A DNA stretch of 64,000 bases, from contig JBEVKF010000098.1 of the NCBI GenBank assembly GCA_040509755.1, positions 1 to 64,000 of the forward strand. Reading direction: 5' to 3'. How positions within the stretch are numbered: the first letter of the stretch is position 1; every line of letters begins with the position of its first letter. This stretch comes from JACVRW01 sp040509755. Lineage in GTDB: Bacteria; Actinomycetota; Thermoleophilia; Solirubrobacterales; Thermoleophilaceae. Positions 50,836-59,089 of this stretch are shown one piece after another. The notes under the pieces were generated by a model. The model did no database searches. It saw only the letters and a list, made by a program, of their open reading frames with translations, and was not told the DNA's origin. A program made the translations under genes and the position numbers.

Positions 50836-51841
50836 CGCGCTGCGCGAGCGAGGCGCCGAGGTCGAGTTCATCGGAGGTGAGCGCACCGAGGCCGAGCTGG
50901 TCCCGGCCGCCGGCTATGCCTTCCACCGGGTGCGCGTGGCCGGCATCGACCGGCACAACCCGCTGCGGGCCGCGCGAGCGCTGCTGATGGCGGGCGCGGC
51001 GTTCATACGAGCGCGCGGACTGCTGAGAACGCTGGGCGCCGACGCCGTGCTGGGCGCCGGCGGTTATGTGGCCGGCCCGGTCGGGCTCGCCGCTCGCAGC
51101 CTGAGGTTGACGCTCGTGCTCACGGAGGCCGACAGCCGGCTCGGCGTCACAAACCGGCTGCTCGCGCCGTTTGCCCGCCGCGTGTTCCTCACCTTCCCGA
51201 TCGAGGGCCGGGGCGGATCGAAATGGGTGCTCAGCGGACGCGCGGTGCCCGCGGACACCGGGCAGGCGGACCGGGCCGCGGCGCGCAGGCGCTTTGAGAT
51301 CGGCCCCGACGAGCCATGCGTGCTCGTATTTGGCGGCTCGCTGGGTGCGCGCCGCCTCAACCACGCGGCGCTCGATGCATTCGGGTCCGCCGCCCCGAGC
51401 GCCGTGCTGCACGCGAGCGGGCTGCGCGATCACCCGGAGCTGCGCGAGCGCCTCGACTCGCTCGGCTCGCCGCCGCACTACCACCTGCACCCCTACATCG
51501 AGCCCTTCGCGGAGGCGCTCGCAGCCGCGGACCTGGTGGTGGCGCGTGCCGGTGGATCGGTGATGGAGGTGGCCGCCGCAGGCCTGCCCGCGCTGCTCGT
51601 GCCCTTCCCGCACGCGACGGCCGACCACCAGACACTCAACGCGCGCTACATCGAGCGCGCGGGAGCGGCCGTGGTGGTGAGCGACGCCGAGCTCGACGGT
51701 CCCCGGCTCGCGCGTGAGGTCGGTGCCCTGCTGGGCTCGCCGCAGCGCATGGCCGCCATGGCCAAGGCGGCGCGCGCCGTGGCACGGCCGGACGCGGCGG
51801 AGCGGATCGCCACGGAGCTGCTGGCGCTGGCGGGATCCTAG
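50768..51841 (+). CDS. murG: UDP-N-acetylglucosamine transferase MurG
   Basis: Converts lipid I to lipid II on the inner membrane face, 357 aa. The N-terminal glycine loop is IAAGGTAGHVVPALAVADAL. GGYVAGPVGLAA, FGGSLGARRLN and ARAGGSVMEVAAAGLPALLVPFPHATADHQTLNA are the GT28 signatures. The GTG start at 50768 is preceded by GGAGG at 5 bases and lies inside ftsW. The stop overlaps, in convergent orientation, the end of the SnoaL-like gene by 4 bases. Confidence 0.93.
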   Translation: MPRIVIAAGGTAGHVVPALAVADALRERGAEVEFIGGERTEAELVPAAGYAFHRVRVAGIDRHNPLRAARALLMAGAAFIRARGLLRTLGADAVLGAGGYVAGPVGLAARSLRLTLVLTEADSRLGVTNRLLAPFARRVFLTFPIEGRGGSKWVLSGRAVPADTGQADRAAARRRFEIGPDEPCVLVFGGSLGARRLNHAALDAFGSAAPSAVLHASGLRDHPELRERLDSLGSPPHYHLHPYIEPFAEALAAADLVVARAGGSVMEVAAAGLPALLVPFPHATADHQTLNARYIERAGAAVVVSDAELDGPRLAREVGALLGSPQRMAAMAKAARAVARPDAAERIATELLALAGS

Positions 51842-52212
51842 AGCGGTCGCGAGCCCGAGCAGACGAGCCGCAGCCACCCGATCCGGCCGTCGCGCTCGCT
51901 CAGGAAGGCCTGTTGCTCGACCAGGAAGGTTCCCTTGGCGTTCGTCAGGCGATAGCGATAGCCCACCCGCTCGCGGTCGCCGACCGTGTCGGTCTCGACC
52001 GAGATCACCTCCTCGACCTGCTCGTCTGGCTCGATCCAGCGCTCCAGGATCTCGTTGATCACGGTCTGGGGGTCGCCGCCCTCCCAGAACCTGTTCGGCG
52101 TGAGCGCGCGGAAGTCGACCTCGGGATGAAGCAGTTGCGCCATCCGCTCGTGGTCCTTCGAGGTGTAGGCCTCGGCGAAGGCGGCGCCGAGCGACGTTGC
52201 GGTGTGCGACAT
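51838..52212 (-). CDS. SnoaL/NTF2-like protein
   Basis: A 124-aa protein of the NTF2-like fold. It has an N-terminal helix LGAAFAEAYTSKDHERMAQLLHPEVDFRAL, the family opening for SnoaL-like domains. INEILERWIEP and a beta sheet with VGYRYRLTNAKGTFLVEQQAFL and GWLRLVCSG follow. The role is unknown; members range from enzymes to binding proteins. It lies on the minus strand between murG and murC, breaking the otherwise tight dcw cluster. ATG 52212 is 25 bp from the divergent murC start. Confidence 0.75.
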   Translation of the reverse strand: MSHTATSLGAAFAEAYTSKDHERMAQLLHPEVDFRALTPNRFWEGGDPQTVINEILERWIEPDEQVEEVISVETDTVGDRERVGYRYRLTNAKGTFLVEQQAFLSERDGRIGWLRLVCSGSRPL

Positions 52213-52237
52213 GCACGCAGAATAAGGTCCGGCGCCG

Positions 52238-53566
52238 ATGACCGACGCTCCGCTCGCGGGTCGCAGCCTGCATTTCATAGGGATCGGCGGGGCCGGGATG
52301 AGCGGCCTCGCGGTGGTGGCGCGCGCCCTCGGCGCGCGCGTGACGGGCTCGGATGCGGCCGAGTCCGGCTACGTCGCGGGCCTACGCGCGGCGGGGATCG
52401 AGCCGCACATCGGCCACGACGCGGCCAACCTGCCCGCCGGAGCCGAGGTCGTGGTGTCGACGGCCATCCCACAGGACAATCCCGAGCTCTCGGCCGCTCG
52501 CTCGGCCGGCGCGCGGGTGCTCCACCGCGGCGACCTGCTCGGCGAGCTCTCCGCCATGAAGCGCACGATCGCGGTGGCGGGAACGCACGGCAAGACGACC
52601 ACGGCGTCGATGGCCGCTCACGCGCTGCGGGAGTGCGGCCGCGATCCCGCGTTCTTGATCGGGGGGGAGCTGCGCTCGGCTCACACGAACGCCGCCTGGG
52701 GCTTGGGGGAGTGGGCGGTGATCGAGGCCGACGAGTCCGACCGCTCGTTCCTGGCGCTCGAGCCGGAGGTTGCGGTGGTGACCAACATCGAGCTCGACCA
52801 CCACTCGACCTACGCGAGCCTGCGCGACCTCGAGCAGGCCTTCGCGGAGTTCGCCGCGCCCGCCGCGCTGCGGGTGGCGGGCGTCGGCCTTGAGTTCGCG
52901 GGCGACACGCTCTCCTTTGGAATCGAGGCCGGCGACGTTCGCCCCGAGAACCTCGAGCTGACCGCCGGTGGGTCGCGCTTTGCGGTGGAGGGTGCCGTCG
53001 TCGAGCTGCGCGTGCCCGGCCGCCACAACGTGCTGAACGCGCTGGCGGCCGTGGCGGCGTGCCGGGCCGCGGGGCTGACGCCCGCCGAGTCGGCTCCCGC
53101 GCTGGCGAGCTTCACCGGAGCGGGGCGGCGCTTCGAGGAGCACGGCCGTACCGCCGCGGGCGCCCTCGTCTACGACGACTATGCCCACCACCCGACCGAG
53201 GTCCGCGCCACGCTGGAGGGCGCGCGAACGCTCGAGCCGGAGCGCCTCGTTGCGTGCTTTCAACCGCACCTCTACTCGCGCACTCGCATGCTGGCGCGCG
53301 AGTTCGGCCGCGCGCTCGCCGTCGCCGACGTGGTCGTGGTGGTCGACGTCTATCCGGCCCGCGAGCGCGCCGAGGACTTTCCAGGGGTCAGCGGCCTGCT
53401 GGTGGCGCGCGCCGCCGCCGACGCGGCCGCCGGGCGGCCGGTCTGGTGGCTACCCGCGCGGGCCGACGCCGAGAGGATGCTGCGCGCCGAGCTGCGCGAG
53501 GGCGACCTGCTGGTGACGCTCGGGGCCGGCAACATCGACGACCTGGCCCGAGGGCTCACGGCATGA
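52238..53566 (+). CDS. murC: UDP-N-acetylmuramate--L-alanine ligase MurC
   Basis: First Mur ligase, adding L-Ala to UDP-MurNAc, 442 aa. HFIGIGGAGMSGLAVVARALG begins the N-terminal domain. The ATP loop is VAGTHGKTTTASM (about residue 115). EADESDRSFL, NIELDHHSTYASL, YDDYAHHPTEVRATL and FQPHLYSRTRML are MurC hallmarks. ATG 52238 lies in the short gap after the SnoaL-like gene, so it probably needs its own promoter or depends on readthrough. The stop overlaps murB. Confidence 0.94.
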   Translation: MTDAPLAGRSLHFIGIGGAGMSGLAVVARALGARVTGSDAAESGYVAGLRAAGIEPHIGHDAANLPAGAEVVVSTAIPQDNPELSAARSAGARVLHRGDLLGELSAMKRTIAVAGTHGKTTTASMAAHALRECGRDPAFLIGGELRSAHTNAAWGLGEWAVIEADESDRSFLALEPEVAVVTNIELDHHSTYASLRDLEQAFAEFAAPAALRVAGVGLEFAGDTLSFGIEAGDVRPENLELTAGGSRFAVEGAVVELRVPGRHNVLNALAAVAACRAAGLTPAESAPALASFTGAGRRFEEHGRTAAGALVYDDYAHHPTEVRATLEGARTLEPERLVACFQPHLYSRTRMLAREFGRALAVADVVVVVDVYPARERAEDFPGVSGLLVARAAADAAAGRPVWWLPARADAERMLRAELREGDLLVTLGAGNIDDLARGLTA

Positions 53567-54489
53567 GCGGACCGCCCGCGGGCGTCGAACGCGACTACCC
53601 GCTCGCCCGTCTCACCACGATCCGCACCGGTGGGCCTGCCGACTGGTTCGCTCGTCCCGACTCCGCCGAGCGGCTCGCCGGTCTGCTCGAGTGGGCCGAT
53701 CGCGATCAGATCGCGGTAGGAGTGGTCGGCTCGGGCTCGAACCTCCTGGTAGCGGATGCGGGATTCCGAGGACTTGCAATGAAGCTCGACGGCTCGCTCG
53801 CCACGATCGAGCAGGAGGACCGGCGCCTGGTTTGCGGCGGTGGCGCCCGCCTGCCGCAGGCGGCGGCGCGCGCGGCGCGCGCGGGACTGAGCGGCCTCGA
53901 GTTCGGTGTGAACATCCCCGGAACCGTCGGCGGCGCCGTGAAGATGAACGCCAATGCCTACGGCGGCGACCTCTCACGCGTGCTCGAGTGGGTCGAGGTC
54001 GCGATTCCCGGGGCCACCGAGCGGCGCACCGCCGATCGGATGGGCTTCAGCTACCGGCGCAGCAACCTAGGTCCGCGCGAGGTGGTCGCGCGGGCGTCAT
54101 TCGAGCTCTCGCCCGCCGAGCCCGAGAGCGTCAAGGCCACGCTCGCCGAGATGCGGACCGCCCGCAGGGCGGCGCAGCCGTCGGGCATCAAGACGTTCGG
54201 CTCCACCTTCAAGAACCCGGATGACCCGCGCGCCGAGGGACGCAGCGCCGGAGTGCTGCTCGACGAGGCCGGCTGCCGCGGACTGCAGGTCGGCGGCGCG
54301 CGCTTCTCCGACAAGCACGCGAACTTCGTCGAGAACCCGGGGGAGGCGAGCACCGCCGACGTGATCGCCCTGATGGCGGAGGGCAAGCGCCGCGTTCGCG
54401 AGCGCTTCGGCATCGAGCTCGAGCCCGAGGTGCAGCTGTTGGGCGACGCCGACGTGTCGGCCCTGTGGCCCGAGGGCCGGTCGCGGTGA
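53563..54489 (+). CDS. murB: UDP-N-acetylenolpyruvoylglucosamine reductase MurB
   Basis: FAD-dependent NADPH reductase completing UDP-MurNAc synthesis, 308 aa. TTIRTGGPADWF opens the FAD domain. VVGSGSNLLVADAGF, FGVNIPGTVGGAVKMNANAYGG, SYRRSNLG, GSTFKNP and GARFSDKHANFVEN are family marks. It is the type that lacks the E. coli-style extra loop. ATG 53563 overlaps murC, and the stop overlaps ftsQ. Confidence 0.94.
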   Translation: MSGPPAGVERDYPLARLTTIRTGGPADWFARPDSAERLAGLLEWADRDQIAVGVVGSGSNLLVADAGFRGLAMKLDGSLATIEQEDRRLVCGGGARLPQAAARAARAGLSGLEFGVNIPGTVGGAVKMNANAYGGDLSRVLEWVEVAIPGATERRTADRMGFSYRRSNLGPREVVARASFELSPAEPESVKATLAEMRTARRAAQPSGIKTFGSTFKNPDDPRAEGRSAGVLLDEAGCRGLQVGGARFSDKHANFVENPGEASTADVIALMAEGKRRVRERFGIELEPEVQLLGDADVSALWPEGRSR

Positions 54490-55517
54490 GCGGCCTGGCG
54501 GCAACGCTCGCTCGGCGCCGCCCACGCCTGCGCTCGCTGCCGACCCCCTCCCCGCGGCTACGCCGCCGCCTGCTGGCGCTCGTTCTCGTCTGCCTGGCGC
54601 TCCTCGCCGGCTACCGGTTCTGGCTGCGCGACTCGTCCTTTGTCGCGGTCGAGCAGGTGAGCGTCACCGGCCTCACGACCGCGGACTCCGAGCGCGTGCG
54701 CATGGCCATCGGCGCGACGGCGCGGGGCATGACCACCCTCAACGTGGACCTCGAGCGCCTCGAGCGCGCCGTCGCGCCCTACCCGGTCGTGCGCGAGCTC
54801 GAGGTGACGACGGACTTTCCGCACGGGCTGCGCGTGCGGGTGATCGAGCACCAGCCGGCGGCCATGGCGGTAGGCGACGATGGCGAGGTCCCGGTCGCCG
54901 GCGACGGGACGATCCTGCACGGACTGCCGGTCGAGGGCAAGCTCCCCGCGGTCGAGGTCGACGGCGTGCTCGGGGGAGACCGGCTCCAGGATGCCACCGC
55001 TCGCGCCGCGGCTGCGGTCGCGGGGGCCGCGCCCCAGCGGCTGCGCGCACGCGTCGAGGAGATCGAGAAGCGCGCCCCGGAGGGTCTCGTGGCCGAGCTT
55101 CGCGACGGGCCCGAGCTGATCTTCGGCGACGCGCGCCGGGCCAGGGCCAAGTGGGCGGCCGCAGCGCGCGTGCTGGCCGATCCCGAGGCCCGCGGCGCCA
55201 GCTACATCGATCTCCGTATCCCGGGCCGGCCCGCGGCCGGAGGGCTGCCCGCCGAGACGGTCGCGCCCGTGGCGCCCGCCGGGCACACCGCCACGACCGT
55301 TCCCAACCCGGCCGGCGCGGCAGCGACGGGAGCTCCCGCGGCGCCCGGAGCCGAGACTCCGGCCGCGCCCGAAGACGCTCCCGCGACCGTCGCGCCGAGC
55401 CCCACCACGCCGCCCGCGGGCACGGGCACGACCCCGCCGGTGAGCGCTCCCGAGTCCGCGCAGCCACCCGTCAGCACGGGCGCGGAGGGGGGCGCCACGG
55501 CTCCCGCGGCGCCTTGA
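54486..55517 (+). CDS. ftsQ: Cell division protein FtsQ
   Basis: A 343-aa bitopic division protein. It has a basic cytosolic N-terminus and one membrane helix (about 28-45, LLALVLVCLALLAGYRF). A POTRA domain (about 50-120: VAVEQVSVTGLTTADSERVRMAIG) precedes the FtsQ beta domain (about 122-240), with ELEVTTDFPHGLRVRVIEHQPAA. The last 100 residues are Ala/Pro/Thr-rich low complexity, an extension not usual in FtsQ. The GTG start at 54486 overlaps the murB stop; an in-frame GTG at 54465 would add seven residues. Confidence 0.85.
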   Translation: MSGLAATLARRRPRLRSLPTPSPRLRRRLLALVLVCLALLAGYRFWLRDSSFVAVEQVSVTGLTTADSERVRMAIGATARGMTTLNVDLERLERAVAPYPVVRELEVTTDFPHGLRVRVIEHQPAAMAVGDDGEVPVAGDGTILHGLPVEGKLPAVEVDGVLGGDRLQDATARAAAAVAGAAPQRLRARVEEIEKRAPEGLVAELRDGPELIFGDARRARAKWAAAARVLADPEARGASYIDLRIPGRPAAGGLPAETVAPVAPAGHTATTVPNPAGAAATGAPAAPGAETPAAPEDAPATVAPSPTTPPAGTGTTPPVSAPESAQPPVSTGAEGGATAPAAP

Positions 55518-55602
55518 GCCAACACTGAAGCTGCGGTAGAGGTCTTTGCAATCTCTCAAGTAGCGGTTGAAGGCTTGCCTGCAAGATTTGTTGCGAGGAC
55601 GG

Positions 55603-55632
55603 TTGACACTTTCGGCGAACCCCGCCTACAGT
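55603..55632 (+). promoter_or_regulatory. SigA-type promoter of ftsZ
   Basis: TTGACA (55603-55608, perfect -35) and TACAGT (55627-55632) are 18 bases apart in an AT-richer stretch between ftsQ and ftsZ, giving a leader of about 65-70 nt. This is the best promoter match noticed in the window and would let ftsZ be expressed apart from the upstream dcw genes. Confidence 0.65.
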
Positions 55633-55706
55633 GCGGTCCTTGCGGGATTCGGGAAACCCTCGATGATCGCTTGAGCTTCGGAAGGTAGAGAGGGAGAGCA
55701 GGCCCC

Positions 55707-56795
55707 ATGGACACAGGCAGCTATCTGGCGGTCATCAAGGTGGTCGGGATCGGCGGTGGGGGCACCAACGCGGTCAACCGCATGGTTGACGCCGGTCTCA
55801 AGGGCGTCGAGTTCATCGCCGTCAACACCGATGCCCAGGCGCTGCAGATGTGCGACGCCGACATCAAGCTTCAGATCGGGGATCAGCTCACGCGCGGTCT
55901 CGGCGCGGGCGCAAACCCCGAGGTGGGCTACGGCGCGGCCAACGAGAGCCGGGATGAGATCAAGGAGGCGCTCAAGGGCGCTGACATGGTCTTCGTGACG
56001 GCCGGCGAGGGCGGCGGCACAGGTACCGGCGCCGCGCCGGTGATCGCTGAGGTGTCGAAGCAGGAGGTCGGGGCGCTCACGGTCGGGGTCGTGACAAAGC
56101 CGTTCGACTTCGAGGGCACCCAGCGCATGCGCCAGGCGGTCGAGGGCATCGACAGCCTGCGTGAGCAGGTGGACACGATGATCGTGATCCCCAACGAGAA
56201 GCTGCTGGCTGTGGTCGAGCGCCGAACCAGCATCCTCGACGCGTTCCGCGAGGCTGACAACGTGCTGGGCCAGGGCGTCCAGGGCATCACGGATCTGATC
56301 ACGACGCCCGGCCTGATCAACCTCGACTTCGCCGACGTTCGGACGATCATGCAGGACGCCGGGTCGGCGCTGATGGGAATCGGCGAGGCCTCGGGCGAGA
56401 ACCGCGCGGCCGAGGCGGCGAAGAACGCCGTATCGAGCCCGCTGCTCGAACAGTCGGTCGAGGGCGCCACGGGCATCCTCCTCAATATCACCGGGGGCAC
56501 CGACCTCGGCCTGTTCGAGGTCAACGAGGCGGCCGAGATCATCCAGGGCGCCGCGGATCAGAACTCGAACATCATCTTCGGCGCGGTGGTCGACGACAGC
56601 ATGGGCGACGGGGTCCGGGTGACCGTGATCGCAACCGGCTTCGAGCGGCCGAGCCGCCTGCCGCTCTTCACCGAGGACTCGACGGGCCGCCGTCGCGAGC
56701 CGCGTAGGCGGGACGTCTCGCTCGACGACCGCCAGCGCAAGTCGCTCGAGATCACCGACGACGACATCGACGTACCCGAGTTCCTCAAGGACTGA
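55707..56795 (+). CDS. ftsZ: Cell division GTPase FtsZ
   Basis: Tubulin-like GTPase forming the Z ring, 362 aa. The GTP loops are IGGGGTNAVNRM and the tubulin signature GEGGGTGTGAAPVIAEV (about residue 100). The T7 region NLDFADVRTIM is intact. The short linker ends in the conserved C-terminal peptide DDIDVPEFLKD, the tether for partners such as SepF. No ftsA lies beside it, as is usual in actinobacteria. A good ribosome site (GAGAGGGAGAG) precedes ATG 55707. Confidence 0.97.
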   Translation: MDTGSYLAVIKVVGIGGGGTNAVNRMVDAGLKGVEFIAVNTDAQALQMCDADIKLQIGDQLTRGLGAGANPEVGYGAANESRDEIKEALKGADMVFVTAGEGGGTGTGAAPVIAEVSKQEVGALTVGVVTKPFDFEGTQRMRQAVEGIDSLREQVDTMIVIPNEKLLAVVERRTSILDAFREADNVLGQGVQGITDLITTPGLINLDFADVRTIMQDAGSALMGIGEASGENRAAEAAKNAVSSPLLEQSVEGATGILLNITGGTDLGLFEVNEAAEIIQGAADQNSNIIFGAVVDDSMGDGVRVTVIATGFERPSRLPLFTEDSTGRRREPRRRDVSLDDRQRKSLEITDDDIDVPEFLKD

Positions 56796-56837
56796 GGCGA
56801 GCATCCGCCGCCTCGCCGGCTGACCCGGCCCCGCAGC

Positions 56838-57968
56838 GTGGATCCCTGGGTCGAGCAGGCAGCCGCGCGGGTCGCACCGGCGGCAGAGCGCGAACTCGAG
56901 GCCCTCGTCGCAGTGTCCACGCCGTCCGGCGACGTGGGCGGCGCGGAGGAGGCGGTTGCGCTCTGCGTGGCCTTCATGCCGCCCGAGGGGGAGGTCGAGC
57001 GCGTCGACTGCTCGAGTCGCGGGCACGCCGCGGATCTCGTGGGACGGCTCAGCGGCACCGGCGCCAAACGTGTGCTCCTGCTCGGGCATCTGGACACGGT
57101 TGTGACCCACGCCGCCCACCGGCGGCTCGAGCGCGACGGCGACCGGCTGGTCGGCTCCGGAACGGTGGACATGAAGGGCGGCGTGGCGCTTGCGCTCGGA
57201 CTCATGCGCGAGCTCGCCGACCGCCCGGAGCTCTACTCGGAGATCGCGCTGCTCGTGGTCTGCGACGAGGAGTGGCGCACCGAGGCCTTCGGCCATGCCG
57301 AGCGCTTTGCCGGCTTTGACGCCTGCCTGTGCTTCGAGGCGGGCGAGCGCACCGGCTCGGGCGACGAGGGGGTGATCGTCAAGCGAAAGGCCGCAGGCAC
57401 GCTTCGGGTCGAGGCGCACGGCCGCCCCGCCCACTCGGGGTCGGCGCCGCACAAGGGACGCAGCGCTCTGCTGGCTCTCGCCTCCGCCGCGCAGCGGATC
57501 GCGGCCCAGAGCGACCCGTCCGGCCCCGATCGCCTCACGGCGGTACCCACGATCATGCGCTCGGGGGAGGCGTTCAACGTGGTCCCGCCCGCGGGCGAGC
57601 TGGTCTGCGACCTGCGCGCCGACCGGCTGGCGGCCTTCGACCCCGTATTGGCGGCCGTGCCGGCCGAAGTCGACGAGGTGCACCTCGATACGACGCTCGT
57701 CCGCGCCTGGCCCGGGATGGACACCCGTCGCGCTGCCGGGCCGCTCCTGGAGCGTGCGTCCGCGCGCCTGGATCGCCCGATAGCGCCCGCCGAGCGCGGC
57801 GGGGCGAGCGATGCCTCGCACATGGCCGCCGCGATCGCCCTCACGGTCGACGGCCTCGGGCCGCGCGGCGGCGGAGCGCACACCCCGAACGAGTGGGTGA
57901 GCGCCGAGTCGCTGCACAGCCGCGCGCAGGTGGCGCTGGCCGTGGCGATCGCGCTGCTGGACGGTTGA
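56838..57968 (+). CDS. M20 family metallopeptidase
   Basis: A zinc hydrolase of 376 aa in the carboxypeptidase G2/ArgE group. Metal motifs are LLGHLDTVV (His, about residue 80), TVDMKGGVALALG (Asp), and VCDEEWRTEAFG (the Glu pair). RKAAGTLRVEAHGRPAHSGSAPHKGRSALL begins the lid domain, and GGGAHTPNEWV gives the final His. The substrate is unknown; the Arg/Gly-rich amino acid metabolism context downstream gives no proof. The GTG start is at 56838, 42 bp after ftsZ. Confidence 0.85.
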   Translation: MDPWVEQAAARVAPAAERELEALVAVSTPSGDVGGAEEAVALCVAFMPPEGEVERVDCSSRGHAADLVGRLSGTGAKRVLLLGHLDTVVTHAAHRRLERDGDRLVGSGTVDMKGGVALALGLMRELADRPELYSEIALLVVCDEEWRTEAFGHAERFAGFDACLCFEAGERTGSGDEGVIVKRKAAGTLRVEAHGRPAHSGSAPHKGRSALLALASAAQRIAAQSDPSGPDRLTAVPTIMRSGEAFNVVPPAGELVCDLRADRLAAFDPVLAAVPAEVDEVHLDTTLVRAWPGMDTRRAAGPLLERASARLDRPIAPAERGGASDASHMAAAIALTVDGLGPRGGGAHTPNEWVSAESLHSRAQVALAVAIALLDG

Positions 57969-58011
57969 CGGGGAGCCGCCGCGGCGACCCGGTACGGCGG
58001 GATTGGGCGTC

Positions 58012-58052
58012 GTTGTCGAGTTACCGGTTGCTGGGACCGCTAAGTCGACAAT
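58012..58052. repeat. 41-bp palindromic repeat, copy 2, between convergent genes
   Basis: Same length and 32 of 41 positions identical to the element at 5362-5402. The arms GTTGTCGAGTTACCGG and CCGCTAAGTCGACAAT (13 of 16 complementary) enclose a 9-nt loop. It lies between the ends of the M20 peptidase gene and the DDAH-like gene. Confidence 0.6.
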
Positions 58053-58109
58053 CATCGCGGGCTCTGGCGTATTCCCAAGAGGCACCCGGATTAGGCACCC
58101 CCATTTGAA

Positions 58110-58952
58110 TCAATCGCCCTGGCCGCCGGCTCTGCGCAACAGCGGTGCCGTCAGGCAAGTTGGCCCGCCGTCTCCCTTCATGGAGAGCTCCGACGCGGCG
58201 TACTCGTGCACCTCGCAGCCGCGGCCCTCGAGCGCGCGGCGCACTTCGGGAGCCCCTTCGGCTACAACCACGACGCCCGGCGCAACGGCGAGCACGTTTG
58301 TCCCCAGGCGCCCGTACTCGTCGGGGGACACCGCGATCCACTCGATGTCTCGCTCTCGTAGCGTTTCGAGCAGGCGCACCGGCGCAAGCGGCTCGAACAG
58401 CACATACAGGCGGTCCGTCACGGGCGAGGCCAAGGAGAGGAGGTGCAGCACCGAGCTCGGCCCGCGGTCATGAGGCAGGTCGAATACCTCTACGGCGATC
58501 TTCTGGGCGCCGAGCTGTTCGCGCAACTGCCGCCGCCCCTCCGCGTTGGTCCGGTAGGTCGCCCCGAGCGCGACCGTCCGCTCGTCGAGCCACAGCTTGT
58601 CGCCGCCGTCGGCACGGGCCGCGCCCGTCAGCCGGCCGGCCACGGGCACGCCGATGCGCGAGAGATCACGCTCGGCCGCGCGAGGCTCACCGGCTCGGAC
58701 CGGCTTGGCCTGCTGAAGCACGATCGCGCCTCCGGGTGTCATGACGAACGGATCGTGCACGTAGGTGGCGTCCACGAGGCCCTCGAGAGCCTCGGCAACC
58801 TCCACCCGGCAGCCGAGGTCGGCGAGCAGCGTGCAGAACGCCTCATGCTGAGCGTGGAGCAGGTCTGGATCCGGCCGTCGCCACTCCGCGGCCTCCCAGT
58901 CGCCGGTGAGCGCCGGACGCCTGACCAGAACGCGTTCGAGACGCGCGGTCAT
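58110..58952 (-). CDS. Dimethylarginine dimethylaminohydrolase/amidinotransferase-like protein
   Basis: A 280-aa pentein-fold protein of the DDAH/arginine deiminase superfamily. DATYVHDPFVMTPGGAIVLQQAKPVRAGEP is the DDAH-type substrate region. VFDLPHDRGPSSVLHLLSLAS takes the place of the catalytic His segment, and the nucleophilic Cys is in GGPTCLT (about residue 266). It may hydrolyse methylated arginine or a related guanidine. ATG 58952 was chosen over ATG 59015 because GGAG stands nine bases before it. Confidence 0.78.
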   Translation of the reverse strand: MTARLERVLVRRPALTGDWEAAEWRRPDPDLLHAQHEAFCTLLADLGCRVEVAEALEGLVDATYVHDPFVMTPGGAIVLQQAKPVRAGEPRAAERDLSRIGVPVAGRLTGAARADGGDKLWLDERTVALGATYRTNAEGRRQLREQLGAQKIAVEVFDLPHDRGPSSVLHLLSLASPVTDRLYVLFEPLAPVRLLETLRERDIEWIAVSPDEYGRLGTNVLAVAPGVVVVAEGAPEVRRALEGRGCEVHEYAASELSMKGDGGPTCLTAPLLRRAGGQGD

Positions 58953-59047
58953 CGAGCTCACTCCGTAGTCGGCGGGGCGCACGGACCCGGCCGCGCCCGC
59001 CTGCACCGAATCCATGAAGCGGTGACGCTATGAATTGCCCACGCGCC

Positions 59048-59076
59048 TGTCAACTCGCGCACGGTGGAGGTATGTA
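59048..59076 (+). promoter_or_regulatory. Candidate promoter of the glycine cleavage genes
   Basis: TGTCAA (59048-59053) and TATGTA (59071-59076) are 17 bases apart, ending 13 bases before the TTG of gcvT, so the mRNA would have a very short leader. There is no room for the tandem glycine riboswitch often found in front of gcv genes. Confidence 0.35.
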
Positions 59077-59089
59077 GCCTCCCGGGCGC

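Noticed and set aside
58953..59015. ATG 59015 as start of the DDAH-like gene
   Set aside because: No ribosome-binding site precedes it, whereas ATG 58952 has GGAG at nine bases and gives the usual family N-terminus.
59016..59089. Glycine riboswitch in front of gcvT
   Set aside because: The gap is 74 bp and contains none of the conserved aptamer segments; it is too short for the usual tandem arrangement.
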